Both the position numbers and the translations under genes were made by a program. The notes under the pieces are model-generated. The model was not told the origin of the DNA. It saw only the letters and a program-made list of their open reading frames with translations, and did not search any database. DNA of 64,000 bases from Sanguinoderma infundibulare (Eukaryota; Basidiomycota; Agaricomycetes; Polyporales; Polyporaceae). The stretch spans positions 1,426,001 to 1,490,000 of the forward strand of contig JAVLRN010000009.1 of assembly GCA_032821775.1 (NCBI GenBank). Reading direction: 5' to 3'. Positions 1 to 11,557 of this stretch are shown here, in pieces (position 1 is the first letter of the stretch; every line of letters begins with the position of its first letter).

Positions 1-395
1 TGGGAGCAAGGTAAGGGAAGCCAACCCAGTCGGTCAGGCTAGATCAAACGGCGATGGTTTCAATCGACCGCCTGGAACCCTACGTGTGTCCGAGCGGTGG
101 CGAAGCCTAGACATCCTGAAGTCACTCCAGACACCATCAAAGCGGCGAAGAAAGAACGGGCGGTAGGTATTGTACGGATGAAAGGCGTGGCTAGGCAATA
201 GACTCTGCACTCGACTATGTCTGGGACGCTCTCCCTCAGAACCGTGCAGCGATAACCGTGGATTCATAGCACCGAACACGCTTCGCCGTCAAGGCCGACA
301 AGCCAGAACGAGGCAGTACAATACAAGAAGCGAACCAATACATTACTGCTCATCCAGAAGCACAAAATGTCACATTTTACACACACCGTCAACGC
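1..395. other. Intergenic, 3' of PEX5
   Basis: No convincing coding region or RNA gene is seen here. The short open frames have no family resemblance and overlap the 3' flank of PEX5. Confidence 0.5.
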
Positions 396-3300
396 CTACA
401 TCTGGAAGTTCAACCGGAACGCTGCCGAACGGACATCAGCCCTCAGCAGTGAGATGGCAGTGACAAACACACGTACCCTCCAAATCACGCCGATCGCACA
501 GCGTCGCGAGGTCAAGCCTCTGCATATGAATGCAGCACGTCTTCAAAGTGTTCCACAGCGTGCTCGACGTCACCCCGCGGCTGTCGTCGTCCCCGCCCGA
601 CTCGCGCACGCTGTTGCTGTCCTGGAGCGAAATCGCGTCCAGGATGTGCTGCGCGGCCTCGTCATAGCGCTGATGCGGAGGAAAATAGGGGAGTGAGTGA
701 GCGAGCGAGTGAGTAAGGCGGCTTCGGGCGGCTTCGGGCGGCGTTCGGGAAGAAGACTCACGCGGAGGTTGGTGCAGGATATCCCCAAGTTAAACCTACG
801 GCCTCACGCAATTGCAATTGCGCGCCCAGAGAAGAGAAGTCAGTCCCGTGTCGCTCAAAAGACAACGTAATCCCGTCTCTAAAATCAGCGCACGACGCAC
901 CTCGCCCGGATGTAGCCCTGATTCAGCTCGAGGGCGGCGTAGTAATACTGGAGCGCCTCCTCGGGATGTCCGTCGTTCGCGAGCGTCGCGCCGACGCGGT
1001 TGTACAACAGCCAGTCCTACAAGGTGAATACAACAACGCAAACCGCATCTATCAGGCTTTCCCAGCGAAGCCGGTCTGAAGCCGCAATGTGGAAGCACTC
1101 ACGTCGGGTCGTACCGCGAGCGCCGTAGTGAAACAATCTCGCGCCTTCGCGTACTCCTGGAGTAGCAATTTAGTTAGACCCAGGTCAGGTTAAGCCCGTT
1201 GTAACGACAAGCCGACTAGGTCGGACATACTCGACGCCAACGCAAAGATGCGGAGAGCAAGGCACGCACCTCGTTGGTGTTCAGTAGCACAGCAAGCGCA
1301 ATTTGAAGATCAGCATCTATCTCCCCGCCCGCGTTCTCGCGCACGATGCTCATCAAGCACTGCATCAGGTTCGCAAGCTGCTCGCTCGGCCGCGCATCCG
1401 CCGCCTCGGGGTTCAGTGCGCGGAACTGCTCGACCGTCGCAGCGTACCGCGGGTTGCGTTCGGACCACTCGCGCACGGCGCCGTACGCCCCCTGGCGATC
1501 GCCCTCGTTCGTGTGCGAGACCGCGAGCGCGAGCCAGGCAGAGAGGAGGGTGGGATCGAGCTCGAGGGCGCGGCGCAGAGCCTGTACAGCCTTCTCCTCA
1601 CGCTCGTTCTCCTGCTGCTTGACGCCGAGTTCGTACCACCCCGCCGCGTTCGTTGGACTGCGCTGGACGGCAGCTTCCATCTCTAGGACGCTCTGCCAAG
1701 GGAGTGGAAACTCGTTAGCTCCAACGAATCAGAAAATGCGGACTTCAGGAACATCATACCTCATACAGCGTCCGTGGCAGGCCTACATGTGCCGTGTGGT
1801 GTCTCGTGGTAGAGGCTTCCCCACTGAGATAGGGATTATTCGCCTGGAACTGGTAACTGGCCAGCGGACGCAAACCGTGCGCGGTCGCTTCGAACCTTTC
1901 CCAATCCCGCTGCAAAGCATCCCACTCGGCTTGTTGGAACTGCGGCGAAGGCATTTGTCTTGTGTTGGTCAGCCCTGCATGCATCGCGATATAATCTTCA
2001 TTCTCTTGACGGAAGTAAGCGTCGTTGGGGTCCTCAGTACGCAAACCTCCGGCTTCATCGGAGGATTGGTCTCCTGTGGCTGCCGTGCCTTCGGCGGACG
2101 TGGCGGTGGCAGACCGCTGAAGGGTCTGCAATTGCATTCTGTTCAAACTCGGGCCGGAGATGTCCAGGGCGCGCCCCTTGCCCTTCACATCGGTGGACGA
2201 TTGGACGCCGCCGACAGCTTCAGACCGCTGGACCATCTTGTTCCCTTCCACGATCACTTCTCCGTCACGTAATTGGCGCATGAGTCCCATGAATGAGCTG
2301 TTCTTGAACTTGACGTTTGTTTCGCTTTGTATGGTGTCCAGGAGCAGCCCTGCCGTGCGTGCGAGCTCGTCTTGATCATGAGTCTGCGCCCGCGAAAGCT
2401 CCTCGGCGATAGTCTCGGCTAGCGGAGGAACTTCACCGGCGGATTTGAAGGACAGCTCTTGCGATCGAAATTCTTGGTCCCATTTGGCAGCTACCGATTG
2501 TGTTGTCGTTGTTCGGATGAGTGCGTGATTACATACTGAAGTGGTCTATACTTACCATCAATTTGGGGTCGCGCTTGGGAGAAGCCGGCCTGGATTCCGG
2601 ACATCGAGGTGAACTGTGGTGCGCCCACTGCCATCGGCGGACTCCATGACATGTCTGCAACAGCATAAGCACACGAACATCCCTGTGTTCTACCCTAACG
2701 CGAGTATGGAAACTGAGCGTTGCATACGTGACAATAGACACATGTCAAGGTTTTGCGCTCACATCGGCGTACGACCAGCCCCTGAGCGACTTGGAAAATC
2801 TTTTACGGTAAACGAGGCGTCGGAAATTCCGTGACCTCTCCAGTATGCAAGGCATCATTCGCTGGACATAACATGCCATCTTTGTCCTCCGTACTGAACT
2901 TCTTTGCTCCAACCAGTCGCACATAACCGTGTACCGTTCGTTGCAAATCGTTACCGCACACTTGTACAGGCCGGAAAGGTGGGTTCAGGCGCGTATCTGC
3001 GCCAACCCTAAGACTATGCCCGAAGGCACATTCCAGTGTTGGAGGAGTGTGTAGCGGAACAACCGATTTGTGATGCCTTTCTTGACCAATGCCGACCAGG
3101 AGCTGTCAAAGGCAGAGGCGTGCGCTCCAGTTCATTCGTTCGAGGCAGTGTGACAGACCGGATAGGCAACCAGACGCATGGTGGTTTTCGCGAGAAAGAA
3201 CGAATGAATGCATAGACATTGAACTTACGAGGAACGAAGGCATTCTGTGCCGCGTGCGGTGGAGAGGACACCTCCTGTTCGACAGCCATCGGTGTCCCCT

Positions 3301-3834
3301 GAAGTTGGAGCTGTTTGCCGGCCTGCGAAGATGCTGCCTGTGCTGGAGCTTGCAGGAGAAAGTCGGCCGCCCATGCTGCGGGGCCTGCTTCCAGAGGAGG
3401 GGACTGTATGGGCGACCGCGTATGAGAGGTAGGCGAGTGGTACGCTGGGAGGTTACGATGTAGAGCCGACAGGTCGAAAGCATTTGGTACTTGCAAAGCC
3501 GGAGCAGGGGAGGGGCCAGCTGCGAAGAACCTTGCGGCGTCTTGATTTACTCCAGGTGTGGCGGAATATTGGCTTCGAAACGTCTACGTCCCTTCAACTT
3601 GGGTGCATGAATATGGAGGATTGCCTGAACTCACCTCTTTGGAAGAACCTGCCCTCCCAGCACCGAACTGATCCTGGATTCCGCAAACGAGCCTTGTGAG
3701 CATCGCTCGTATGACCGAAAACACCGCCTGCGCACCTGCTGAATACCTCTGTCTTGATCGAAACGTTTGGAAAGACCTTGCAGAGGGTTAGATGGGCCAC
3801 ATTCCGCGCCGTTGATCAGAAGAGGGAGAGACAT
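396..3834 (-). CDS. PEX5: Peroxisomal targeting signal 1 receptor PEX5
   Basis: Cycling import receptor that binds C-terminal PTS1 signals on matrix proteins in the cytosol and docks at the peroxisome. The start (ATG at 3834) is fixed by the conserved N-terminus with a cysteine in NGAECGPSNPLQGLSKRF, the residue ubiquitinated for receptor recycling in this family. A W-x3-F pentapeptide (AAWAADF) follows near 3370. The C-terminal half is TPR: GWYELGVKQQENEREEKAVQ, then DWLLYNRVGATLAN and FNLGISCTNLR, spread over several short exons. The last exon (396-421) is reached by a 55-nt intron (422-476) and ends AFRLNFQM. At least ten exons are needed, so internal boundaries are approximate. The family match is unambiguous. 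Confidence 0.93.
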
Positions 3835-4452
3835 GGTTTTCGAGAGGGCTGAGAGGGCGGAGGTGGTGACGAAGCAAGAAACGTTGCGAGTCGCGCGGCC
3901 GGTGTCCGACACTGTCCGACTGTATGCGTTCACCAAGCGCCCATAATGGCCCACTGTACATGTGAATTACCGTTTATGGCCAGAATCGGGGTTGAGTGGG
4001 TCATCGCTTACTCGCCTTATTCATACAACTTGTCGCCGTGTGGGTCAAGAACAGAGTCAGCAAACAGTGCATGATAGGCAGACTCGTATGTGACCTCCAT
4101 GGACCGCCACGCTCAACTACGAGAGATGCAAGCTTCGGGGTCCTCCCGGCAATTACTCGCAGATTCTTTGGGTATGATGACAATGCAAACCAACCCTGGC
4201 GTCAAGTACTCGCCTGCAAAGAGTGCAATGAAAGCTTCAAGCTTGAAGCGTCCGTCGCTGCTTTGCTCGGCCATGATCGTGATGAATTACAACTGGGAGT
4301 ACCGTACAGCGTTAGCGAGCCACATGACTAGGGGGGGACATTACAATAGGAAACTAATGTGGTTCAACTGCACGAGAAGGATGATTAAAAGGAGGATATA
4401 TAAAGTAAAACGAGCGGGAGTAACACAACATTCAGCAAAGCGTCCACCGGCT
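3835..4452. other. Intergenic, PEX5 upstream region
   Basis: About 620 nt between the PEX5 start and the stop of the F-box gene on the same strand. It should hold the PEX5 promoter and the F-box 3' flank. Nothing else is recognised. A TATATAAA run near 4390 is too far from either start to assign. Confidence 0.4.
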
Positions 4453-5636
4453 CTACTCTCCCTGACTCAGCCGATGCACAACCCTCAGGCCTCGCTTGTC
4501 GAGCACGCCGAGTCGTTCGCGGATAAGCGGCACCACCGTGTCCTTGACGAGGGCGCCGTCAGCGACGTAGAACAAAACCTCGCGAAGGGATCCGAAACGC
4601 TCCTCGGCCAGCGTCCGCGCGACCTTGTCCCAGTCGAACCCCTCGAGGTCCTTCTGGGTCGCGCTCTGCGCTTTGACGACGAACTTGATGCGCCACAGGT
4701 TGGGAGCCTGCACGGTCTCGAGGAGCGCGGGAAGCCAGTGGAGATGGTCTACGTTTTCCACGGGACGCCTCAACCTCATCTCGAACTCGAGCAGGCGCAA
4801 GTCCGAGCAACGAACGAGTGTCAGCGGGAGTGCTGCAACCGGGAGAGCTTGTCATGAGAAACATGAACCAGTGATATGATGAGATCGTACTTACGCGTGA
4901 ACACAGCCTTGGGGATGACCCCGATCTTCAGTTCGCGTAGACCAGGCCCCACCACTCCGAGAAAGCAGTTGAACGTGTCCATATAGCTATTGACGAGCAG
5001 GACGTTGAGGATGCAAAGCTTCTTGAAGGCCGCTGGGTGCTCCAGGAAGCCACGGGCAACCGCAACGGGGGAGAACTCGAACCGCTGGCGGAGGGATAGC
5101 GACAGTAGCTCGGGTAAGCTCGCGTCCGGGATCGGAGAGACGTCGTGCAACCACGACCTGCAGCGCTCTATGTCGAGATGCTTGAGCTGTCGCAATTCCT
5201 TCGTGAAGTGCAGGAAGGCAGTGGGATCCTGTGCGACGCAGTCTCGGAAACTGAGCTCTTGGAGGGATGATGCGCTTGCGGACACCACAGCGTCTACCCA
5301 CGGATTCGACAAATCCATGCTCACGAGCCGCAGCCGAATAAGGCTAGACAACTGGAGGTCCTTCGGAGGCTTGGGGATCCTGTCGACGTTGAGGAGCGTC
5401 AGTTCCTGAATGCCTGAGGCGAGCTGCGGACGATTGCGGAGTGTCAAGGAGAGTGCTTCGCTGTTCCTCGGGTTGACGCCAACGCGAAGATGGAGGTTAT
5501 GCTGAGCTCGCGGGAGCCAGAGCTGGCATGTTAGACAGCAAGCCTTGAGGGTCCCCGGATCGCCGACAAACAGGTCCAGGATCGTGTCGTGAAGCTCTGC
5601 GGGGAGGTCATTGATAGTGGCGAGGGGAGAAGACAT
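4453..5636 (-). CDS. F-box-like, LRR-like protein
   Basis: The N-terminus has an F-box-like helix (LPAELHDTILDLFVGDPGTL, then a CCLTCQLWLPRAQ segment). It is followed by irregular leucine-rich repeats (LQELSFRDC, LKHLDIERC, LSLSLRQRF). Such proteins usually act as substrate adaptors of SCF ubiquitin ligases, and they form large lineage-specific families in mushroom-forming fungi. Exon 1 is 5636-4895 and exon 2 is 4832-4453, with a 62-nt GT-AG intron between. The join reads FTPLPLTLVRCSDLRLLEFE. Substrate unknown. It looks like a paralogue of the pseudogene at 18.2-19.7 kb, which shares the DPxTL-C-LTC-xWxPR pattern. Confidence 0.75.
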
Positions 5637-5689
5637 GTTGGTAGATGAGAGTCGGAAGTGGTGGTTCGGTCGAAGTGGGTCGGGGAGAA

Positions 5690-5695
5690 TTTATA
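5690..5695 (-). promoter_or_regulatory. TATA box of the F-box gene
   Basis: TATAAA on the minus strand, 54 nt upstream of the ATG at 5636. Placement is consistent with a core promoter. Seen directly; function inferred. Confidence 0.45.
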
Positions 5696-5992
5696 GAGAG
5701 CAGTTGGTTCCACGGCGGCTCAACGGTGACAAAGGTCCCCAGAGCAACGGCGCGCATGGTGTGGTTTGATTACGCACCTGCTGGCACTTGCACAAACACA
5801 TATAGAAATGGTGCTTCAAGAGGTGCCACATGAAGCGGTGATGGCGTGAAGTGATAGATGGTTTGATTACACTTGAAAGACATACTTCGATCAATCGCTT
5901 TCTCGCAATAGACAATGAACACCAGCCACGGCTTCTGCAAAGACAGAAATGTCAGAGGCATATGAGCAAAAGGCCACTGACACTCACCGCCT

Positions 5993-6223
5993 TCACCGCA
6001 GCCCGAGGCGTTCCTCCCGCGTCATGGCTTCTCTCTTCTTCTTCGCCTCCTCCACATGATGGTATGGTTGGGCGGGCGTAGTCGGGGACTTCGCCTGCGC
6101 GGGTGCATGAGACCCGCCCCGTTTGCCAACGAGCTTCGCGATTCTCTGGCTCACGACGAGGTCGCGGACCTGCTTAACGTCCATTTCCGTCATCGAAATC
6201 ATCGTTGGAGGTCTCCGAATCAT
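5993..6223 (-). CDS. CDC26: Anaphase-promoting complex subunit CDC26
   Basis: A 76-residue single-exon protein beginning MIRRPPTMISMTEMDV. It matches the short N-terminal signature of Cdc26/APC12 (M-x-R-R-x-PT followed by an acidic D), which inserts into the TPR groove of the Cdc16/APC6 scaffold. The C-terminal MTREERLGL segment resembles the other conserved block of fungal Cdc26. Family members are usually 60-130 residues, so the length fits. The gene lies head-to-head with PRA1, about 310 nt apart. The call rests on two short motifs, so it is likely but not certain. Confidence 0.68.
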   Translation of the reverse strand: MIRRPPTMISMTEMDVKQVRDLVVSQRIAKLVGKRGGSHAPAQAKSPTTPAQPYHHVEEAKKKREAMTREERLGLR

Positions 6224-6531
6224 GTTTTCGCTCGTCCAGGGGTACGATCTGGCACAGTGCAGTTAAATCCTGCGCGCGCAGGTGACAGGTGGGCGAGGTT
6301 GGCTGCGGGAGGAGGGAGACGTGGAACAATGGCAGGACGGAGGCACTGCGGGCAGAGGGGACAAAGACAGAAGGCACAGGCGCCCACTGCAACGTAAAAC
6401 ACCGTCTCTGCTCCTCTCTCTACACTTCCTCCGTATCGCTCACCCTCGCACTCGCCTATCACCCTTCGCTCCCCTCCTTGCGCTGCAAATACTGTATCAA
6501 ATACACCCCCCACACTAGCAAACGAGTCATT
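6224..6531. promoter_or_regulatory. Divergent promoter between CDC26 and PRA1
   Basis: A 308-nt interval between two divergent start codons. No clear TATA box. A pyrimidine-rich stretch (about 6400-6485) precedes the PRA1 ATG, as is common near basidiomycete transcription starts. Confidence 0.4.
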
Positions 6532-7574
6532 ATGGAGGCCCTACTTCGCGTCAGCGACACTATCAAGTCTCTTAGGGTCGGTCTTGCATATGTGCCGCAA
6601 TCTGACCTGGAGGCTCACCTTTTATATCTGGAATACGCTAGGAAACTCGCTTCAGCGCACTCCGTGCTCCGACAGAGTTCTTTGACTGGAACCGCATCTC
6701 AAGACCTGCCGACCTTAACCAGGCAACACATGTGCGCCCTTGCTCCCTCCCGCCAGATATCCCCCGTCGCTGAAACTTCATGCACTGTAGCGGATATCAT
6801 ACAACACCCGCTACTTCTCAGGTACGCTCAGAAGTCCGGTGGAAGCACCTGCCAGAAGCTAACTCACATGGACAGGAAACTATGGCCTGATTGTCGCCCT
6901 CCTTGCCGTCTACGCACTGTACGCACTCCCTAACTGCCTCCGTCTCCATCTTATACCGTCGAACCTAACACGGGTATAGCATCACCAACGTCCTCCTCAT
7001 CTTCTCTGTACTCTTCCTTGTCGGTGGCTTCGCCGCGATCAACCGCTTCGGTGCGTCACTTGCTGCCTCCTTTTTCCATCCTTTTTTATTCTAATATCTC
7101 CCTTCCCTTTACGCCCATCCTCGCCTTGTGCCCATATCCGCAATCGTCCCCTGCTCGCCCAAATCCCAAAACCCTCGACCTTCCATTTCGACCCCTCCAA
7201 ACGCGACCCGTCTCTCTCGGGCCACGTAAACCCCATCACCTCACCTCACCTCACCTCGCGTCTCCTCCGCCCCCACCTGAACCCAAACTCAAACGCCTGA
7301 ACCCAACAACCCCACCCCATCCCGCAAACGACCTCCCAATCCCGTCTCGCCTCCCACAGCACCGGACCCAATACAAGTCGGCGACCACGTCATCACCCAG
7401 AAGTCGCTCTACACCGGCCTCTTCGTGATCGGCATCCCCTTGCTCTGGATCTCGTCCCCCTTCAGCACCTTCTTCTGGCTCGTCGGCGCCTCCGCCGTCC
7501 TCATCCTCGGCCACGCGACCATCATGGAGCCCGGCATCGAGAGCGAGTACGCCCAGGTCCAGGACGCCGTCTAA
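6532..7574 (+). CDS. YIP3: PRA1 family protein (prenylated Rab acceptor, Yip3-like)
   Basis: Small membrane protein of the ER and Golgi that binds prenylated Rab GTPases in vesicle trafficking. The start is MEALLRVSDTIKSLR. Short exons then give ETRFSALRAPTEFFDWNRIS, RISYNTRYFSG and NYGLIVALLAVYAL. The last exon has FAAINRF/APDPIQVGDHVITQ, followed by two hydrophobic hairpins (LFVIGIPLLWISSP, STFFWLVGASAVLILGH). All the conserved blocks of the family are present in order. Six exons are inferred. The intron before the last exon is unusually long (about 310 nt) and very poor in G on the coding strand. Confidence 0.9.
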
Positions 7575-8194
7575 GAGCCGAGCGGCGGATCCGGTGTTCC
7601 ATGCCCTACAGGGGGGAATCGGGATGGTTGAAGAAGGGGTCGCTTCGGATGAGCTGGCTCGTTTTCCGTGTTCGGTCGGGCACTGTTGGAGGCTGCCGGG
7701 CCGCGAGCTATACTGGTTAGAGTATCTTCGGACATGCAGTTGTCTTACATTACTTATTCATTCGTCTTCTTCGACTCGGGACACCCCTACTACTATCCTT
7801 TTTTTTCTCTGCTTCGCCCCTCAGGGCAACGTTGCGTGAGTGCGTCGAGTCGGAAAGCGAACCGTACCGTCGCTGCACGCACAGTACGTACCCATCGCTC
7901 TCGGCAAGGGAAAGTTGCGTGGTGCGTAGCGGGTGGTTAATCGATCGGTTCAGACCGTCAGTCGTACTGTATTGTATGACTAAGATAAGTGTACATGGTC
8001 CTCCATCGTCAGCGTTTAGGACCGGAGGCATCGAGGGCAAATCAGAGACGAACGATAGCGACGAAAGCGCGAATAATAAAGCAGACTGCGTGGGTCTAGA
8101 CCCGTTAGTTCACGGACAGGACGGGGAGACACGCCTTCCGAGGCGGTAAAGCGGAAGAAGGGCAAGGCGGTCGGGAACTGGTCATCTCGTCCTG
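7575..8194. other. Convergent 3' flank of PRA1 and ERT1
   Basis: About 620 nt between two stop codons that face each other. No coding region or RNA gene is recognised; it should contain both 3' UTRs. Confidence 0.4.
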
Positions 8195-11085
8195 CTATAA
8201 TAGCGGCAGCCACTGTCCTGCTCGCGTGCACCTCCGGTCAGCGACTTGTCGGTGACCTCAGCACAGACGTAAAAACGCACCGATGACGAGACTCGGAAGG
8301 TCCATGATATCCCTCCGTATCGAGAAGCAGAACGTGCACGGCACGGGGGCGCCGCTCGGCTTGAGCAGGACGCAGTGTGAGTACACGGACTGGGTTGTGT
8401 TCTCAAACGCGTGGTTCGCGAAGTTCTCCCAGTACTCGACCACCGACTGGTTCTCGAACAACTAAAACGCGCGTCGTATGCCGTCAAAACACTTCTTTTC
8501 CTCTGCGGGGAGTAGAGCGAAGGGGGAAGAGGGAAGGAGGGGGAGGAGAAGGGGCAGGGGTAGGGGTAGGGGGGAACGCACACGGCACGCAGACGCACCT
8601 CATAAATGTACTTCCTCTTCCCCACCAGCTCCTCCCGCTCCCACCCGGTGAGCATGCAGAACTCGGGGCCGACCAGGCAGATCTCGCCCGTCCGGCGCCA
8701 GGCGACGGTGGGCGTACCCGAGAACGAGACGAGCTTGTCGAGCTCGATGAGCGAGCGCTGGAAGCACTTCTCCACGAACACGTCGTCCTCCTCGGTCATC
8801 GGCATCTGGAGCGCGATGAACGATGGCCGCACGATCGCGAGCGCGCGCACGATCCGCAGGATGTCGTTCTTCTCGAACCTAGACGTTGAACGTCAAACGC
8901 GCGCGGGGTCACCCGTGGTCAAGCGTCCAAGTGGGGTCGAACGAGACGGCGAGGCATGAGGGTCGGCGTGTGACGACGTTCAAGAAGCCGTTTAGGTTCC
9001 GAGTCGCGATCAGGGGTCGGCAGTCGTGGACGGGACCGAACCCATGACCGGGTGCGGCAAGCGAATCCCGCCACAAATGCAGCACAGCATGCGCCCACAC
9101 ACCGATCAACCAAAAGTACGAATGCAGCGGCAAGATCAGCGCCAGCGCCACACGAACAGCACACGACGAGACGCACCTCCTGCTCATGTGCTTCATCAAG
9201 AAGTGGTAGCCCTCCGTGTAATCGTACCCCTTCGTCACGTTCCGGTACACGCTCTGCACCGCGCTCTCGTTCCCGCTGTTCGAGAACGAGGTCCCGTTCC
9301 ACCTGCTCGTCGTCGGCGACGTGCCCGCCCGCCTTGGGCGGACCAGGAACGATGTGGGTGAAGGCGACTGATACGATTGCCCTGGTAGCGCCACTTGGCC
9401 TTGTTGTTGGGCTTGTGACCGGTCATACTCCGCGTACTGCGAGGGCCCCGCCTGACCAGCCTGCTGCGCAGCGTACGCTGCCGCGGGGTATGCTGGGGCG
9501 CCAGGCGCGATGTATTCTTGTGGTACGCCCTGGGCGACTGATGTGGCCATCTGCGGGTCCCCTGTCTGCATCGCCATTTGGGCCGGCTCCCCGTACGCCT
9601 GTGGGCCCGCGGGGGGATACCCTGGCGGCGCGCCGCCCTGGTACTGTCCGGGGATGGGCTCCGCGGGCCACGTTGCGGCCGAGAGACCGGGGGGGACGTA
9701 CGATGATGGCCCTGCGCTTGCACTCGCCGACGGTCCTGACACGGCAGCGTTCGCGGTCGCAGGCGAGCCGCTGGAGCCCGAGTCGGGGGAGCCGCCGAGG
9801 ATGGCGGAGAGAATGGAGTACTCGAGGTTGGCGGCCTCTGCGGTGATACCGAACGAGGCTGCGGCGGTGGGGTTGACGTTGTACACGGGGTACATGGCAT
9901 CTGGGGAGATGTATTGCTGCTGGGGCGGGGGTGGCTGTGAGACTCCGGGTTGTGGGGGCTGCTGGGGAGGGCCTGGATCTGGGGGTTGGGCTAAGATGGG
10001 GGTAGTGTGAGAATACGGATATGGATAGGGATACATGGCGCCAGAGAAGAGGGGAGAGAATGGGGTTGGAGGAAGGAAGAGTGCACATACGTTGCGTGGT
10101 GGGTTCTGTGCTCTTGGAGGAGCCGTCGCCGGATTTGGCGCGCTTGAGGGCATCTGAAAGAAGGCTAAGGAGCAGGTTCGATGTCAAATGAGGGGGTCAT
10201 GTGGTGCTTGCCTAGCTCCTCCTCATCGAGGAGGTACTTGGCTTTCTTGCGGTGGCCTTCGGTGCAGTTGTCGGCCATGCCGCGTTTGATGCAGCGTTGA
10301 CATGGTCGTGCTGATTGATGGTGGGTAGAGAGGATGAGATCAGCTTTCAGAATTTGGTAGAAGATGATCGTGTGAGCGAGCGAGGGAACAAAGACCAGGA
10401 CCGGGGCGGGGCGCGAAGACCGGTGGGAGCGGACAATGATGAGCTGGAGGAAATGACAGGAGGCGTGGAGAGACTGATATTGCGCTGCGTCTAGACACAT
10501 TGGACTGCAGGAGAATTCCCAGACCTACCTTGGGGAGGTGCAGCACCATGACGGCATCATACGGGAGGATGCGGATAGATAGAGCGTAACTTGCCCAATT
10601 TTTTCAATAGGATGATGGGCGGCGGCTAGAAAGGTATGACGCCATGGACGAGAAGTCGAACAACCGGAGACGAGCGGGTACCGCGCGGGCGATAGAGGAG
10701 AATGAAAAGGGAGCCGCGGGGCGTGCTCAGCTCTCGGAGAAGAGCGCGAGGGTGCGAATGGATCGGACGAGGGAAGAGAACGAGACTCACTGTCGTCGCA
10801 GGTGAGGTGCGCCTTCTGGCAATGGAAGCAGGCGCGATTGGCCTTTTTCTTCTTGGGGCCGTCGCGCGTTCTGGGCTGTGGGGACGCGTCGGGGTTGTCG
10901 TCTGCGGTGCGCTTGCGCTTTGCGGGGGGCTTCTTCTTTGGGTCGGAAGAGGAGGGGGTGGGGACGGGGGTGTTGTTCTCTGAATTTGAGGAGGAAGAGG
11001 GGAGGGAGGGGTGCTGGGTGACGGGAGGGAGCGCAGGCATTGCGGGGGCGATGGGCGGAGGGCGAGCAGTCGTGGCGGGCTGCAT
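8195..11085 (-). CDS. ERT1: Zn2Cys6-PAS transcription factor, ERT1/AcuK-type gluconeogenesis regulator
   Basis: DNA-binding regulator of gluconeogenic and non-fermentable-carbon genes, by family. The Zn2Cys6 cluster is CX2CX6CX5CX2CX8C (ACFHCQKAHLTC joined to RPCQRCIKRGMADNC), preceded by a KPPAKRKR nuclear-localisation-like run. Next comes a long Pro/Gln/Ala-rich linker, then NVTKGYDYTEGYHFLMKHM. The C-terminal PAS-like domain includes FSGTPTVAWRRTGEI, EFCMLTGWEREELVGKRKYI and FENTTQSVYSHC, and the protein ends near GQWLPLL. A 480-nt intron (10311-10790) splits the zinc cluster. The next intron (10154-10211) appears to be GC-AG. Other exon joins in the linker are approximate. Confidence 0.88.
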
Positions 11086-11557
11086 GGGGAGCCTATAAGA
11101 GAGGCATGGGCGAGCGAGGACGAGTGAGAAGGCGACGTCGGGCGAGGGCCGGAACTCAGGCTAAGACTGAGCGAAAGACGCCATTCATTCGGAAATCCCT
11201 CCCAGCGCCTCCCTCCTATCTTGGCCTGCACGCCCGCACACGTAATCACACCGGGCTCATTGGCTGTTACGTCACGCGTCCATCGCCCCCATCCGTCACG
11301 CAGCCATGCCCCGGTCCGTGCCGCAGCGCACCTTGTGCTCCCCATCGCCCTCTGTCCACTCTGCACGCTCGCAGGCTGCTCGCAGACACAGTGTACGTAC
11401 GGCATTCAGACGTATCCCAATGGTCGCCGCTCACTTCCTCCTTCCCATTGGCCCAGTCGGCATTGCGGTCAACTTAAGGCCGACCACGCTTTCCTTGTCC
11501 TTTCCTGCGGCCTGATCGTCGGTCCCGTGTTCCTTTCATCCGTTCCCGACCGCTGCC
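11086..11557. promoter_or_regulatory. Divergent promoter region of ERT1 and the HemK-like gene
   Basis: A 472-nt interval between head-to-head genes. No recognised motif stands out. It is presumed to hold both 5' leaders. Confidence 0.35.

Noticed and set aside
4390..4402. TATATAAA as a promoter
   Set aside because: It lies in the 3' flank of the F-box gene and over 500 nt from the PEX5 start, and no plus-strand gene follows.
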